Shown: positions 1-11,467 of the stretch, in pieces
Layout of the letters: each line of letters starts with the position of its first letter
Position numbering within the stretch: position 1 is the first letter of the stretch
NCBI GenBank assembly: GCA_963576475.1
Contig: OY754989.1
Span: forward strand, 25,186,031-25,250,030
Direction: 5' to 3'
Length of the DNA stretch: 64,000 bases
From: Molanna angustata
Taxonomy: Eukaryota; Arthropoda; Insecta; Trichoptera; Molannidae
Notes under the pieces: generated by a model
Told to the model about the DNA's origin: nothing
Databases searched by the model: none
What the model saw: only the letters and a program-made list of their open reading frames with translations
Position numbers and translations under genes: made by a program

Positions 1-80
1 TGCGGATCCTATTCAGGGAGGTCCACAGCCTTCTTGGCAGCTCGAAACCTGGAGGTATCTTCGTTGGAGTTTCCATATAC
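1..80 (-). pseudogene. LINE ORF2 C-terminal fragment, cut by window edge
   Basis: Read on the minus strand this stretch encodes PGFELPRRLWTSLNRIR, which resembles the C-terminal tail of insect LINE ORF2 proteins (an L-P-R-R-x-W-T-x-L-N-R-x-R segment shortly before a terminal Cys/His motif). It is more GC-rich than its surroundings. No start or stop is visible because the reading continues past base 1. The family is inferred from this short peptide only. Confidence 0.4.
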
Positions 81-149
81 TTATTAACATCCAAGTTTAG
101 CTGTGATAAAAAATATGAACTCATTTTTCACATTGAGATGATATCGACT

Positions 150-420
150 GCCATGGCACAGTAGTAAGCCTCTTCTTCTTTGCTGGCGTCCAGGGTTCGA
201 TTCCCGGTAGAGGAGAAATTTATTTCTCACGCAAATTATATTATTTTATATTTTATATGTAGTATTGGATACAACAGCTATTTAAGTTTTACATTACAAA
301 AGAAAGAACAAAACAATTATGATTTACTACGCCAATTACTGAATCCATCTATTTACGATTTGAAGTGTTATTATATGAGATACAGATTGAAAGTGAAAAA
401 ATATCGCCATGTTGAATAGG
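150..420 (+). repeat. tRNA-derived SINE-like element
   Basis: An A-box-like TGGCACAGTAGTAAG (154-168) is followed by a B box GGTTCGATTCC (194-204), the spacing and order of a tRNA promoter. No complete tRNA cloverleaf is visible and the sequence runs on into AT-rich unrelated DNA. This is the usual head-plus-body design of a tRNA-derived SINE. The 3' end is not certain. A purine-rich GGAAAGGAAAG stretch follows at 420-465. Confidence 0.5.
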
Positions 421-611
421 AATGGAAGGGTATTAAAGGAAAGGAAAGAAAGGAAGAAAAGGAAGGTTTTTTGTTCATGTCTATTGTATATTTACCTACA
501 TTACCAAGTGGGTATATAAAATTTATTTACTTTTGTTTTTACCCGATTTCAGGTGACAACCATCACAATCAAATTGCCTGTCCCGTGACATGTCTTTTAG
601 AAGGTTGTAGC

Positions 612-1654
612 TCAAAAATTGAGACTTTGGATAAGTTTTTTCTTAAATAAATTCAGACTCAAATAAAAGGGATCCATGTCTAAACAATCGTTATTGTAAA
701 TTCTGCAAACTCTGTTTATAAATGAATTTTGGTGATAATTTTTTCTTGATGACTCTATGTAAAATAAGTGTGGGTTACGTTGGTCTCTGATCGGGCAATG
801 AAATGGCAAAGCGCTCAAAAGATATGCACTATCGACATTGTTGTTTAAAATTTTATATAAGTAACAGATATCTATAATTTGTCTTCGATTTTCCAATGTA
901 TTTATTTTGTAGTGCTGTAGAGCCTGTTTATAATTATCAAAATACAATTTGTTCCTGTAGTTAAGTTGTTTTATGAATTTCTTGTGTATGCGTTCAATGG
1001 CACTAATATGTGTTAAGTAGTTAGGATTCCATACAGTTGAACCAAATTCCAAGCCACTTCGAATCAAGGAATTGAATAAAACCACTAGAGAGTCAGTGTT
1101 CTTAAATTGTTTTGTAGCCCTTAAAATAAAACCAAGCAATCTGAAAGCTCGAGAGGTTATATGCTCAATGTGCTTTGTGAACCCGAGACTTTCATCTAGC
1201 ACAACTCCAAGGTCACGAATTTCAGTTTTGCTTTGTATCTCCTTGCCATTGATCTTATAGTCATAGATTATTTTCTTACGGTTACGCGTATAAGAAATTT
1301 TATTGCATTTATCAGGGTTTAAAAATAATTGGTTTCGCTCGCAGTACCTCTGTAAACTGTCCAAATCTTGCTGCAGTCCCTCGCAGTCCCTAACCACATT
1401 TATTTCTTTGTATATTTTGGTGTCATCAGCAAAAAGTAGTATTCTTGAATGTTTGATGCATTTTTCGATGTCGTTGATATATATGGAGAACAGTAATGGT
1501 CCCAGATGTGATCCTTGAGGTACACCAGAATGAATGGACTTGAAATCTGACTCGTATCCATGCAACACTACTGCCTGCATCCTATTTGTTATGTACGATT
1601 TGAACCAATCTAAGAGCTCACCAGTGATTCCGATGTTTTCAATTTTATTTATTA
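612..1654 (-). pseudogene. LINE reverse transcriptase, palm to C-terminus
   Basis: This encodes the second half of a non-LTR reverse transcriptase of the jockey/CR1 group. Visible motifs are WFKSYITNR, the motif B stretch GVPQGSHLGPLLF, the catalytic motif C FADDTKIY, and LNPDKCN in the thumb. A typical LINE connection domain follows and runs to a stop after the C-terminal LIQSLNF. The open frame continues upstream to 1736, but those first residues are translated foldback arm, not LINE. Motif A, with the first catalytic Asp, is missing because of the insertion and deletion at 1654/3688. The frame is otherwise uninterrupted for about 350 codons, so the insertion is not very old. Confidence 0.9.
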
Positions 1655-1658
1655 AAAT

Positions 1659-3687
1659 ACTAGCTTTTATGTCCCGCCGTTGGCCAAGAATGTAAATTAG
1701 TGAAGGAATAAGCAATCGTTTATATAATATTGTCACAAAAAATATTTGCTAATTCGTAGTATAAAAAGTAGTTTAAAATTTAATTGAGTTTAAGCGATGT
1801 AAAATGTTCAAGTGATGGCCACAACCCATTTGTTTTTATATATAAGTAGGTACATACAATTTCTGCACGCATGGACTATGGTAAATGGTTTTAAATATGA
1901 CTGATTATAAAGAGACAACGTTGTAAAGAGTTTGGATTTGGCCACAACCCCTATTTTTATATATTGTCATCGAACGCAAATGTGTTTTAAATATTTAGTA
2001 ATTTTGGATGATGGGAAATGGCTTAAAAATTAAATAAACAAAAGTACTGAAAAGATTCTAGTGTTGGTCACATCCCATTCGTTTTTATATTTTTCGTCAA
2101 GTGTGCATACCTATAGATTATTATATTTTTGCACAATAAAACTGATCTACATTACAGAAGAAGACTTAAATAGTTTTTAATTTGAATATAAACGTTGTGA
2201 AGAGTCCAGTAATGGCCACAACCCCGATTTTTTATTATATTGTCATCAAAATCAAATGTGTAGTTATTGAAAATTAAGCAATATATGATGATATAATAAA
2301 TGGTGTAAATTTCGATTGAAAAAAAGTATTGAGAAGATTCTAGTGATGGTCACATCCCATTCGTTTTATGTATTTTCGTCAAGTGTGCATGTTGTTTATA
2401 ATATTTCTATACAATAGACTATAAGACTTAAAACTAACCCAAAAGACTAAATGAAAAAAAAGAATAAGTATAAGACTATAACAAATAGTTTGTAATAAAA
2501 ACTGACCCAATGGTCTACATAAAAGATGCAATAGAAGAATTACACTATAGTAAATGTATTATATAAAAAACTGACCAAATGGTCTTCATAAAAGAAGAAG
2601 AAGATGAATTGAAATATAGGAAATATTTTATATAAAATTCACCCAACGTCTACATTAAATAAGAAAACGAAGAATAAGACTAAAGGAAATAGTTTGTATA
2701 AAAACTAACCAAAAGATCTACAAAAAATAAGAAAAAGAAGAATTAGACTATAGAAAGTAGTTAATATAAAAACTGACCCAAAGGTCTACATATTAGAAGA
2801 ATAATTATACGTCAGGAAATAGATTGTATAAAAACTAACGCAAAAGGTCAACATAAAAGAAGACGAAGAAGAATTAGACTAAAGGAAAAGTTTGCATGAA
2901 AACTCTCCCTTGGTCTACATAAAAGAGGAAAAATTAGACTATAGGAAGTTAGTTTATATGAAATTCAACAAAAGTCTACATAAAATTAGAAAAAGAAGAA
3001 ATAGATAATAGGAATAAGTTTGTTTAAAAACTCACCCAAAGGGCTACATAAAAGAAGAGGAAGAAGATGAATTAGACTATAGAAAATAGTTTGTATAAAA
3101 ACTCACCCAAGGTCTACATAAATTAAGAAAAAGAAAAATTAGACTATAGGAAATAGTTTATTTATGAACTGTCCCAAATGACTTCACAAAAGAAGAGGAA
3201 GAAGATTTAAACCCCAAGAAATAGTTTGTAGAAAAAATCACCCAAAAGTCTACATATGTAGAAAAAAGAAGAATTTCACTATAGGAAATAGTTTGTAGGT
3301 ATATTGAATGTGTATTGTAGTTAACCTAAAATAGTTTAATAATTTTCCTATACGAAATTAGTATATTGTTGGTTTTTAAGTAGTATTAGGTATGTAGGTA
3401 CCTACCTACAATGATGTTCTAAATTAATTCGAATTCGATTTATAACAAATTTTATTTGAATATCAGAATGTGTCCGTTACCATAGTAACCATAGAACATG
3501 TAAAAAATATCAAATGGTTTGTAGACATTTTTTGAATAATATGTAGGTACCTACATTGGTTTGTTCGATGCCATAAAAATGAAAATTGTCCGAAATATCA
3601 AATATTATATACAAATTATGCAATTTTATTATGCCTATATCTTTACTAATAATTAACAGACTTTTACAATATACGTCTTAAAACTTG
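1659..3687. repeat. Solo foldback arm inside LINE RT
   Basis: The outer end ACTAGCTTTTATGTCCCGCC (1659-1678) matches the outer ends of the foldback element at 4289 and, inverted, at 9864. By eye, similarity to the left arm of that element (direct orientation) and the right arm (inverted) continues along the whole stretch. It includes degenerate tandem units with GATGGCCACAACCC (1813-2360), AAGAAGAATTAGACTATAGG-type units (2400-3300) and the GTAGGTACCTACCTAC block near 3395. It stops at 3687 within the arm sequence, and no partner arm is present. Confidence 0.8.
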
Positions 3688-4123
3688 ATATCCATTTTAT
3701 CTATTATTGGTAGTTTGGAGATAGGTCTATAGTTCGTCACGTCACCGCGGTCACCACTCTTGAAAATAGGTGAAATTTGCGTTTTTTTCCATGGAGATGG
3801 GAAACATCCTTCGGTAATAGATTTTCTATAAATAATGGACAGCGGTAACGAAATCTCCTTTGAACATTGTTTTATAAAGATAGCAGGTATTGAGTCAGAT
3901 CCTTGTCCTTTGGTGACGTCTAATGCGTTTAGGTACTTTTCAACAAGAACGCTATTAATTTCTATGCTATTTGCTCGTACGATACTCGAATAGTATGGCT
4001 CATCATCTTGATGGTCACGATCAATGATACAGCTGTCGCCCTGAATATGTACTGATGAGAAAAAGTCGTTGAAAGAATCGCATATACCTTTCACCTCGGT
4101 ATACATTACATCTTTATATTTCA
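3688..4123 (-). pseudogene. LINE reverse transcriptase, fingers fragment
   Basis: This piece encodes the linker and fingers of the same LINE. It reads FNDFFSSVH, then DVTKGQGSDSIPAIFIK (the usual K-x-x-G-x-D-x-I-P block), PLSIIYRKSITEGCFPSPWK, ISPIFKSGD and NYRPISKLP, after which the solo foldback arm begins. The next expected residues (start of the palm with motif A) are absent from the window. The upstream end is at the hairpin and microelement next to the foldback element. Confidence 0.85.
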
Positions 4124-4150
4124 TAACTGAAATATAAAGATGTAATGTAT
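4101..4150. repeat. Perfect 23-bp hairpin at insertion junction
   Basis: Bases 4101-4123 are the exact reverse complement of 4128-4150, with a 4-base loop (TAAC). The left half belongs to the LINE. The right half is an inverted copy of that LINE flank lying directly beside the microelement. It looks like an inverted duplication made during insertion. Confidence 0.85.
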
Positions 4151-4280
4151 TCTGGGGGGCAAGGAAAGAACCTCCCCGCGGTGCCCCCTGGTAACAGAAA
4201 TATCCTGGCAAATCTTTCCAATACAGCAGCAGCAACAATCAATAACTGTTTGAATGCTGCTGACACGAAGAAGAAGAAGA
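4151..4280 (+). mobile_element. Short (GAA)n-tailed microelement, copy A
   Basis: This is a piece of about 130 bp with a conserved core (CCTCCCCGCGGTGCCCCCTG, then GTAACAGAAAT, then GCTGACACGAAGAAG) ending in (GAA)n. A second copy lies inverted at 27475-27585. The string ATTTCATAACT occurs at 4119-4129 and again at 4281-4291, consistent with an 11-bp TSD. The right-hand repeat includes three bases of the foldback end, so this insertion is younger than the foldback insertion. It has no coding capacity and no pol III boxes were seen. Confidence 0.65.
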
Positions 4281-4892
4281 ATTTCATAACTAGCTTTTAT
4301 GTCCCGCCGTGGCCAAGAATGTAATATTGTGAAGGAAAAAGCAATCGTTTTTATAATATTGTCACCCAATTATTTTGCAAAATCGGACTATGAAAATTGG
4401 TTTGAAATATGATTGAATTTGATTGTAAAATGTTCAAGTGATGGCCACAACCCATTATTTTTTATAAAGTGTGAATGAAGTATAATATACAAAATTTCTG
4501 CACGCATGCAAAATGGTTTTAAATATGACTGTTTATCAACGTTGTAAAGAGATTGGTTTGGCCACAACCCCCATTTTTAAATATTATCATCGAAATAAAT
4601 TTTAATATGTACCTATTGAAAATTTAGTAATTTTGGTGTTGGGATGTGGTTAAAATTTGATTAAACAAATGTACTGAAAAGATCTAGTGTTGGTCACATC
4701 ATAATATTCGTTTTTATATTTTTGCATCGAATGTGCATTATATTTATGCACAATAAGACTAATAGACTTAAAATTGACACAAAAGTCTACATTAACGAAG
4801 AAGAAGAAGACTTAAACTATGGTAAGTAGTTTTTAATTTGAATATAAACGTTGTGAAGAGTTCAGTAATGGCCACAACCCCCATTCTTTAGA

Positions 4893-5066
4893 AATATGAA
4901 GGAAACATAAAAAGTTTGAACAATCGACGAGCATGTATGAGACGATGCATGGATGTAAAGGAAGCCAGAAATGTGTGCAAAAATAGAGAAGTATGGCGCT
5001 CAATTCTCTCTGCTTACCCCGTAAGGGACATGGCGTGATGGTATGTATGTATGTATGTATGTAAAT
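4893..5066 (+). mobile_element. 5'-truncated RTE-like LINE end in foldback arm
   Basis: The sequence TATGGCGCTCAATTCTCTCT followed by GCGTGATGG and (TATG)n is the 3' end seen at 62530-62600 and four other places here. It interrupts the arm just after ACAACCCCCATTCTTT, which is continuous in the other arms. The (TATG)n tail and 5' truncation are normal for target-primed insertion. Confidence 0.75.
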
Positions 5067-5259
5067 CAAATGCGTAGGTGTTGAAAATTATTCAAAATAG
5101 GATGATATAAATCGTTTAAATTTGATTAAACAAAAGTATTGAAAAGATTCTAGTGCAGGTTATATCGTCACATCCCACAATCCATTCGTTTTTACATATG
5201 TATTTTCATCAAGTATGCATATCGTTAAAAATATTTCTGCACAATAGACTATTAGACTT

Positions 5260-6040
5260 AAAACTAACCCAAAAGTCTAAATAAAAAAGAGAAGGATAAG
5301 TATAAGACTATACGAAATAGTTTGCATAAAAAACTATCCCAATGGTCTACGTAAAATAAGTTAAAATACATAAAATAGAAGAATAAGACTATTGGAAATA
5401 GATTGTATGAAAATAAACCAAAAGGTCTTCATAAAAGAAGAAGAAGATTAATCTATAGGAAATAGTTTGTATAAAATTCACCCAAGTTCTACATAAAATA
5501 AGAAAACGAAGAAAAAGACTAAAGGAAATAGTTTGTGTAAAAACTGACTACATAAGTAAGATCTACATAAAAAAAGATGAATTAGACAATAGGAGTATGT
5601 ATAAAAGCTCACCCAAAGGTCTACAAAAAAGAAGAAGAAGAAGAATTAGACTATTGGAAATTGTTTGTATAAAAACTGACCAAAGGTCTACATAAAAGAT
5701 GATGAATAAGACTATAGGAAATAGTTAATATAAAAACTGATTCAAAGGTCTAAATAAAAGAATATTAATTAAACTATAGAAAAAGTTTGTATAAAAACTC
5801 ACCTTTGGTCTATATAAAAGAAAAAGAAATTAATAAAACTATTGGAAATAGTTTGTATTAAAACTCTCCCAAAAGTCTACGTAAATGAAGAAGAAGAATA
5901 ATTAGACTATAGGAAATAATTTTTATAAAAACTGACCCAAATGTATACATAAAAGAAGAAGAAGATGAATTAGACTATAGGAAATAGTTTGTATAAAAAC
6001 TGTCCTAAAGGTCTACATAAAATTAAGAAAAAGAAAAAAA
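5260..6040. repeat. 75-80 bp minisatellite in foldback arm
   Basis: About ten degenerate units share the consensus AGAAGAATTAGACTATAGG, AAATAGTTTGTATAAAAACT and GACCCAAAGGTCTACATAAA. Matching arrays lie at 2400-3300 (solo arm) and, inverted, at 8530-9060 (right arm). Units differ by many small changes. No coding is evident. Confidence 0.85.
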
Positions 6041-6043
6041 CCC

Positions 6044-7080
6044 ATCGCTTCAGACCCTTCAGTACCTCCCGTCGCTTCAGACCCTTCAGTACCTCCCGTC
6101 GCTTCAGACCCTTCAGTAACTCCCGTCCCTTCAGGCCCTTCAGTACCTCCCGTCCCTTCATTAATTACATCCCGTCTCTTCAGTCGGTTAAGAAAAGTTT
6201 AAATCCAGAAACCATCCTGGAAGAACCGCGAAGAGATGAAAAGACCTTCTTTTCCCAGGATACTCCACCTTCATAGGTAAAATGACTAAATACACGAAGA
6301 AGAAGAAGAAAAAAGTTCAAATCCAGATACCTGCGAAGATATGGAAGGAAAATTGGACCTTCTTCTCCCAGGATAGTTCACCTTCATAGGTAAAATGACC
6401 AAATGCACGATGAAGAAGAAGAAGAAAAAAGTTTATATCCAGAAACCGTCTTGGAAGACCTGCTAAGAGATGGAAGGACAGTTGGACCTTCTTCTCCCAG
6501 GATTCTCCAACTTCATAGGTAAAATGACCAAAAATACACGATGAAGAAGAAGAAGAAGAAAAAAGTTTAAATCCAGAAACCTGTGAAGAGATGGAAGGAA
6601 AATTGGACCTTCTTCTCCCAGGTTAGTCCACCTTCATAGGTAAAATGACTAAATAGACGATGAAGAAGAAGAAGAAAATAGTTTAAATCCAGAAACCTGC
6701 GAAGAGATGGAAGGAAAATTGGACCTTCATCTCCCAGGATAGTTCATCTTCATAGGTAAGATGACCAAATACACGATGAAGAAAAAAAAGAAAAAAGTTT
6801 AAACCCAGAAACCTGTGAAGAGATGGTCGGAAAATGGGACCTTCTCCTCCCAGGATAGTCCACCTTCATAGGTAAAATAACCAAATACACGATGAAGAAG
6901 AAGAAGAAAAAAGTTAAAATCCACAAACCGTCCTGGAAGACCTGCGAAGAGATGGAGGGACAGTCGGACCTTCTTTTCCCAGGATACTCCCCCTTCATAG
7001 GTTAAATGACCAAATACACGAAGAAGAAGAAGATTAAGAAAAAATTTTAAATCCAAAAACCATCCCGGGCACACGCTCGA
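6044..7080. repeat. Arm-specific satellite block, two repeat types
   Basis: Five units of about 26 bp (CGCTTCAGACCCTTCAGTAC type, 6050-6180) are followed by about seven units of about 115-120 bp with AAATCCAGAAACC, GAAGAGATGGAAGG, CTTCTCCCAGGATA and CCTTCATAGGTAAAATGACC, each ending in (GAA)n. The block is absent from the right arm and from the solo arm. The open frames across it on both strands are by-products of the repeats, not genes. Confidence 0.85.
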
Positions 7081-7666
7081 CAATTCACCAAAGTTTCATT
7101 GTAATCGGACAAACGGTTTAGGAGTACATCGCATACAATTTTCCGATAGGAAATCAGTATATTGTTGATTTGTAAGTAAATAGTAATAGGTAGGTACCTA
7201 CCTACAACAATATTCTAAAGAAATTCTATTCATAACAAATTTTATTTGAATATCAGATTCTTTCCGTTACCATAGTAACCATTCCAATACGTTAAAAATA
7301 TCAAATGGTTTGAGACTTTTTTGAATATGTAGGTACCTACATTGGATTGTTCGATGCCATAAAAATGAAAATTGTCATAAAAATCAAATATTTTAAACAA
7401 ATTATGCAATTTTATTACGCCTATATCTTTACTAATAATTAACAGACTTTTACAATATATGTCTTAAAACTTGCTGTAATGTCTTGTGTTTCATTTTATT
7501 ATTTCATAATCACATTTATTTCAAAGGTATATTATTTTAAAGAACATATTCATTCGGTAGGAAAATTAAATATCGTATGAAAAGATATTAAAATGGCGGG
7601 GTTATATGTACATTTGTACAAAACGCTTACTTTAAAAATAAGTTATACATTATAATTATACAAAAC

Positions 7667-7935
7667 AAGAGCATCTTAAAATCTAATTTATGTGCGAACA
7701 TGTACCAGTATACCTGATGCAGTGTCACGCTAAATATAATGCGATAAAAATGCTGGATTTTAAAAATATTTCAATAATTATTTTTTTCATACAAAATTTT
7801 CCAAGTCATATCTGTCAAAAAAGTGTACATTTTGCACGCAAATATCTGTTAGTTTAAAAGTTATAAGTACGTATTTACACGAAAAAAATATATTTTCATG
7901 TATAACTTAGCGTTTAAGTGAAAAACATGGTGAAT
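7667..7935. other. Foldback spacer (loop) between arms
   Basis: This is a single-copy AT-rich segment between the inner arm ends. It has no open frame of note, no terminal repeats and no recognisable protein remnant. Confidence 0.7.
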
Positions 7936-9864
7936 GTTTTGTATAATTATAATGTATAACTTATTTTTAAAGTAAGCGTTTTGTACAAATGTACATATAA
8001 CCCCGCCATTTTAATATCTTTTCATACGATATTTAATTTTCCTTCCGAATGAATATGTTCTTTAAAATAATATACCTTTGAAATAAATGTGATTATGAAA
8101 TAATAAAATGAAACACAAGACATTACAGCAAGTTTTAAGACATATATTGTAAAAGTCTGTTAATTATTAGTAAAGATATAGGCGTAATAAAATTGCATAA
8201 TTTGTTTAAAATATTTGATTTTTCTGACAATTTTCATTTTTATGGCATCGAACAAACCAATGTAGGTACCTACATATTCAAAAAATGTCTCCATAACATT
8301 TGATATTTTTCACATGTTGGAACATGGTTACTATGGTAACGGACACATTCTGATATTCAAATAAAATTTGTTATAAATCGAATTCGAATTAATTTAGAAC
8401 ATCATTGTAGGTAGGTACCTACATACCTAATACTTACTACTTAAAAACCAAGAATATACTGATTTCGTATAGGAAAATTATTAAACTATTTTAGGTTAAC
8501 TACAATACACATTCAATATACCTACAAACTATTTCCTATAGTGAAATTCTTCTTTTTTCTATGTAGACTTTTGGGTGATTTTTTCTACAAACTATTTCTT
8601 GGGGTTTAAATCTTCTTCCTCTTCTTTTGTGAAGTCATTTGGGACAGTTCATAAATAAACTATTTCCTATAGTCTAATTTTTCTTTTTCTTAATTTATGT
8701 AGACCTTGGGTGAGTTTTTATACAAACTATTTCCTATAGTCTAATTCGTCTTCTTCTTCCTTTATGTAGACCTTTTGGTTAGTTTTTAAACAAACTATCC
8801 TTTAGTCTAATTCTTCGTTTTTTTATTTTATGTAGATGTTGGGTGAATTTTATATAAAATATTTCCTATAGGTCAATTCATCTTCTTCTTCTTTTATGAA
8901 GATATTTTGGTCAGTTTTTTATATAATACATTTCCTAATGTGTAATTCTTCTATTTCATCTTCTATGTAGACCATTGGGTCAGTTTTTATTACAAACTAT
9001 TTGTTATAGTTTTATACTTCTACTTCTTTTTTTATTTAGTCTTTTGGATTAGTTTTATGTCTAAAAGTCTATTGGTACGAAATATTATAAACAACATGCA
9101 TACTTGATGATAATACATAAAAACGAATGGGATGTGACCAACACTAGAATCTTCTTATTACTTTTGTTCAATCAAATTTACACCATTTATTATATCATCA
9201 TATATTGCTTAATTTTCAATAACTACACATTTCATTTTGATGACAATATATAAAAAAATCGGGGTTGTGGCCATTGCTGGATCTTCACAACGTTTATATT
9301 CATATTAAAAACTATTTAACATAGCTTAAGTCTTCTTCTTCTGTAATGTAGACTTATGTGTCAGTTTTAAGTCTATCAGTTTTATTGTGCAAAAATATAA
9401 TAAACTATATGCACACTTGACGAAAAATATAAAAACGAATGGGATGGGACCAACACTAGAATATTTTCAGTGCTTTTGTTTAATCAATTTTTAAACCATT
9501 TCCCATCATCCAAAATTACTAAATATTTAAAACACATTATTTGCGTTCGATGACAATATATAAAAATAGGGGTAGTGGCCAAATCCAAACTCTTTACGAC
9601 GTTGTCTTTTTATAATAAGTCATATTTAAAATCATTTCCCATAGTCCATGCGTGCAGAAATTGTATGTGCTTATATATAAAAGCAAATGGATTGTGGCCA
9701 TCACTTTAAGATTTTACACCGCTTAAACTCAATTAAATTTCAAACTACTTTTCATACTACGGTTAAAAAAAATTATGTGTGACAATATTATGTAGGTATA
9801 TAAACGATTGCTTATTCCTTCACTAATTTACATTCTTGGCCAACGGCGGGATATAAAGGCTAGT
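7936..9864. repeat. Right arm of foldback element
   Basis: This is the inverted counterpart of the left arm: inner block GTTTTGTATAATTATAATG at 7936, GTAGGTACCTAC near 8265 and 8407, minisatellite 8530-9060, three or four GGGTTGTGGCCA-type units, and an outer end GCTAGT at 9859-9864. It lacks both the satellite block and the RTE insertion of the left arm and so probably shows the older arm structure. Confidence 0.8.
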
Positions 9865-10950
9865 TATCAATATATTTATCATAACAATCTTTCTGCATTG
9901 ACTTTTGTCTAGTACGTAAAAGTGAGAAACTTTGGTAATCTAGTGGGTTATTCGACTTTTTCCATTTTTTATGAAAATGTTGTTTCTCTTTTATGATCCT
10001 TATTAACGCTGGGGAGAACCAGTGTGGATGTGTGTTGGCCGTTCTAATTTTTTTTATCGGAATATTATCCCCGATTGTTTTAAATAAGATATCATAGAAC
10101 TTTGACAAGCTTTTCTCCGTGTCGAGATTTGAAAATTGGTGATTCCAATTGTAAGATGACAGATCGCTTCGTATTTTTGTGTAGTTACATTTTTTGTATT
10201 GCATTATATCTCTAGAGTTGGTATTAATGTACTTGGCTTTATTTAGTCCACTACTAGTTATGATTAATAAGGGTTTGTGGTGAAGGTCGGGAGCAATAAG
10301 CTGGTGAGAAGATGGTTTGACGTCGCACTCACTGTTTGATAATACTAGATCAAGCATTTTGTTTGACGAGTTGTGTACGTAACTGTATTGTTGCATGCCA
10401 GATAAAGATAGAAATTGCACGTTAGCCACTCCTCGAGTATAATCGCCTACGATTGGCACTGAGTTAGAATTCAAAATCCAATTTATATGTGGAAGGTTGT
10501 AATCACCTAACATAACAAAAGTGTCGTCTGCTCGTTTGGTGTATATGTCATTTACCATATTTAGATGTGATGAGAGATTTGATGTGTGACCACTTCCAGG
10601 CGCAATGTACGTGCAGCAAATATGTGTATAGTTTCGTGAATTTTTAGGAATAGAAACCCATATGTCCTCAGAGGAAGAAGACCACGTTCTTCTGTGTATC
10701 GGACTTAGGTTCGATCTCACTGCAATAAGAACACCACCTCCAACGCTGGCTATTGAGCCACATCTATCTCTTCTAAACACCACGTACCTTTGATCGAACA
10801 TTTCAGAGGAATAGAAACTATCATTCAGCCATGTCTCAGTTAAGCAAATCACATCAAACCGATCCCCGATACAATTTTGTAAAATCTCATTAGTCTTTGT
10901 ACGAAGACCTCTGACATTTTGATAATAAATATTAAGTTTTTCTGTGCCCC
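9865..10950 (-). pseudogene. LINE ORF2 APE endonuclease domain
   Basis: This is the N-terminal apurinic-type endonuclease of the LINE. It reads IYYQNVRGLRTK at the start (upstream of the first Met at 10852), then ICLTETWL (catalytic Glu), GGGVLIAV, GDYNLPHINW (catalytic Asp and Asn), NKMLDLVLSN, and a degenerate S-D-H box as APDLHHKPL. The frame stays open for more than 330 codons and ends abruptly at the foldback element. About 30 linker residues expected before the RT fingers are missing. ORF2 translation probably began further upstream. Confidence 0.9.
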
Positions 10951-11467
10951 TAGAATGAAAACAAATTATTCAGTTTGACTATCAAGGCGCACAACGAAAC
11001 AGAAAACAGCAATATATTCAAGGAAATAAGTCCGATATACATTTTGAGAATAATTAATAAACATGACATCGAAATTTTAAATAAAATTAATACACTATTC
11101 AGATAGCACCTTGTCAATTGTAGTTTGGGTATGCAACATGATTGTAATGGTAAATTTGGTTTTTGTATTTCGGTGGCATTGTATGGTTGTAGTGGAAGGT
11201 TAGTATGGTTTGTATGTTTTAATAAAAGGGAAGGTAAACAGTTGGTTTGTGTAAATACAGTAATATAATTTATGTGGTGAAGGATGAAATGTGGTACTAT
11301 TTTATGGATCAGCTTGAGGAGAACACAAAGAAAGTGCATTAATAAAGAAGAAAAACGTGGAGGATTTATGAACAGGAAGAACAATATGGGTTTCAGGAGC
11401 GATTTTATAAATATATACGTAAAGTTATTAATATTATCTATAATGCTGGTAGTGATGTTGAAGACGA
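10951..11467 (-). other. LINE segment between ORF1 and ORF2
   Basis: This is AT-rich sequence between the ORF1 stop and the first recognisable endonuclease residues. Frames on both strands show no domain that I recognise. It is probably the ORF1-ORF2 junction plus decayed coding sequence. Confidence 0.5.

Larger units (their letters stand above)
4289..7666. repeat. Left arm of foldback element
   Basis: The order from the outside in is: terminal block with CCCGCCGTGGCCAAGAATG, degenerate units around GATGGCCACAACCC, a 75-80 bp minisatellite (5260-6040), an arm-specific satellite block (6044-7080), the GTAGGTACCTACCTAC block and an inner 230 bp ending AATTATACAAAAC. It is longer than the right arm because of an RTE-like insertion (4893-5066) and the satellite block. 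Confidence 0.8.
4289..9864. mobile_element. Foldback element with kilobase inverted arms
   Basis: The two ends are inverted: ACTAGCTTTTATGTCCCGCC at 4289 and its imperfect complement ending at 9864. The arms (4289-7666 and 7936-9864) pair along their length around a 269-bp spacer. They are largely built from tandem repeats, as in foldback (FB/Galileo-type) transposons. There is no transposase-like reading frame, so the element is non-autonomous. It sits in the LINE between endonuclease and RT. The flanks ATTGATA and TATGAAAT do not give a clear TSD. The superfamily cannot be assigned from sequence alone. Confidence 0.85.

Noticed and set aside
154..204. Intact tRNA gene
   Set aside because: A and B boxes are present, but no cloverleaf or acceptor stem could be built. 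SINE head is the better explanation.
2400..3300. CRISPR-like array
   Set aside because: Units are 75-80 bp, degenerate throughout, with no constant repeat/variable spacer pattern, in a eukaryotic foldback arm.
5970..7083. Repetitive proteins in the foldback arm on both strands
   Set aside because: Frames are products of the 26-bp and 115-bp satellite units. There are no start context or domain features.
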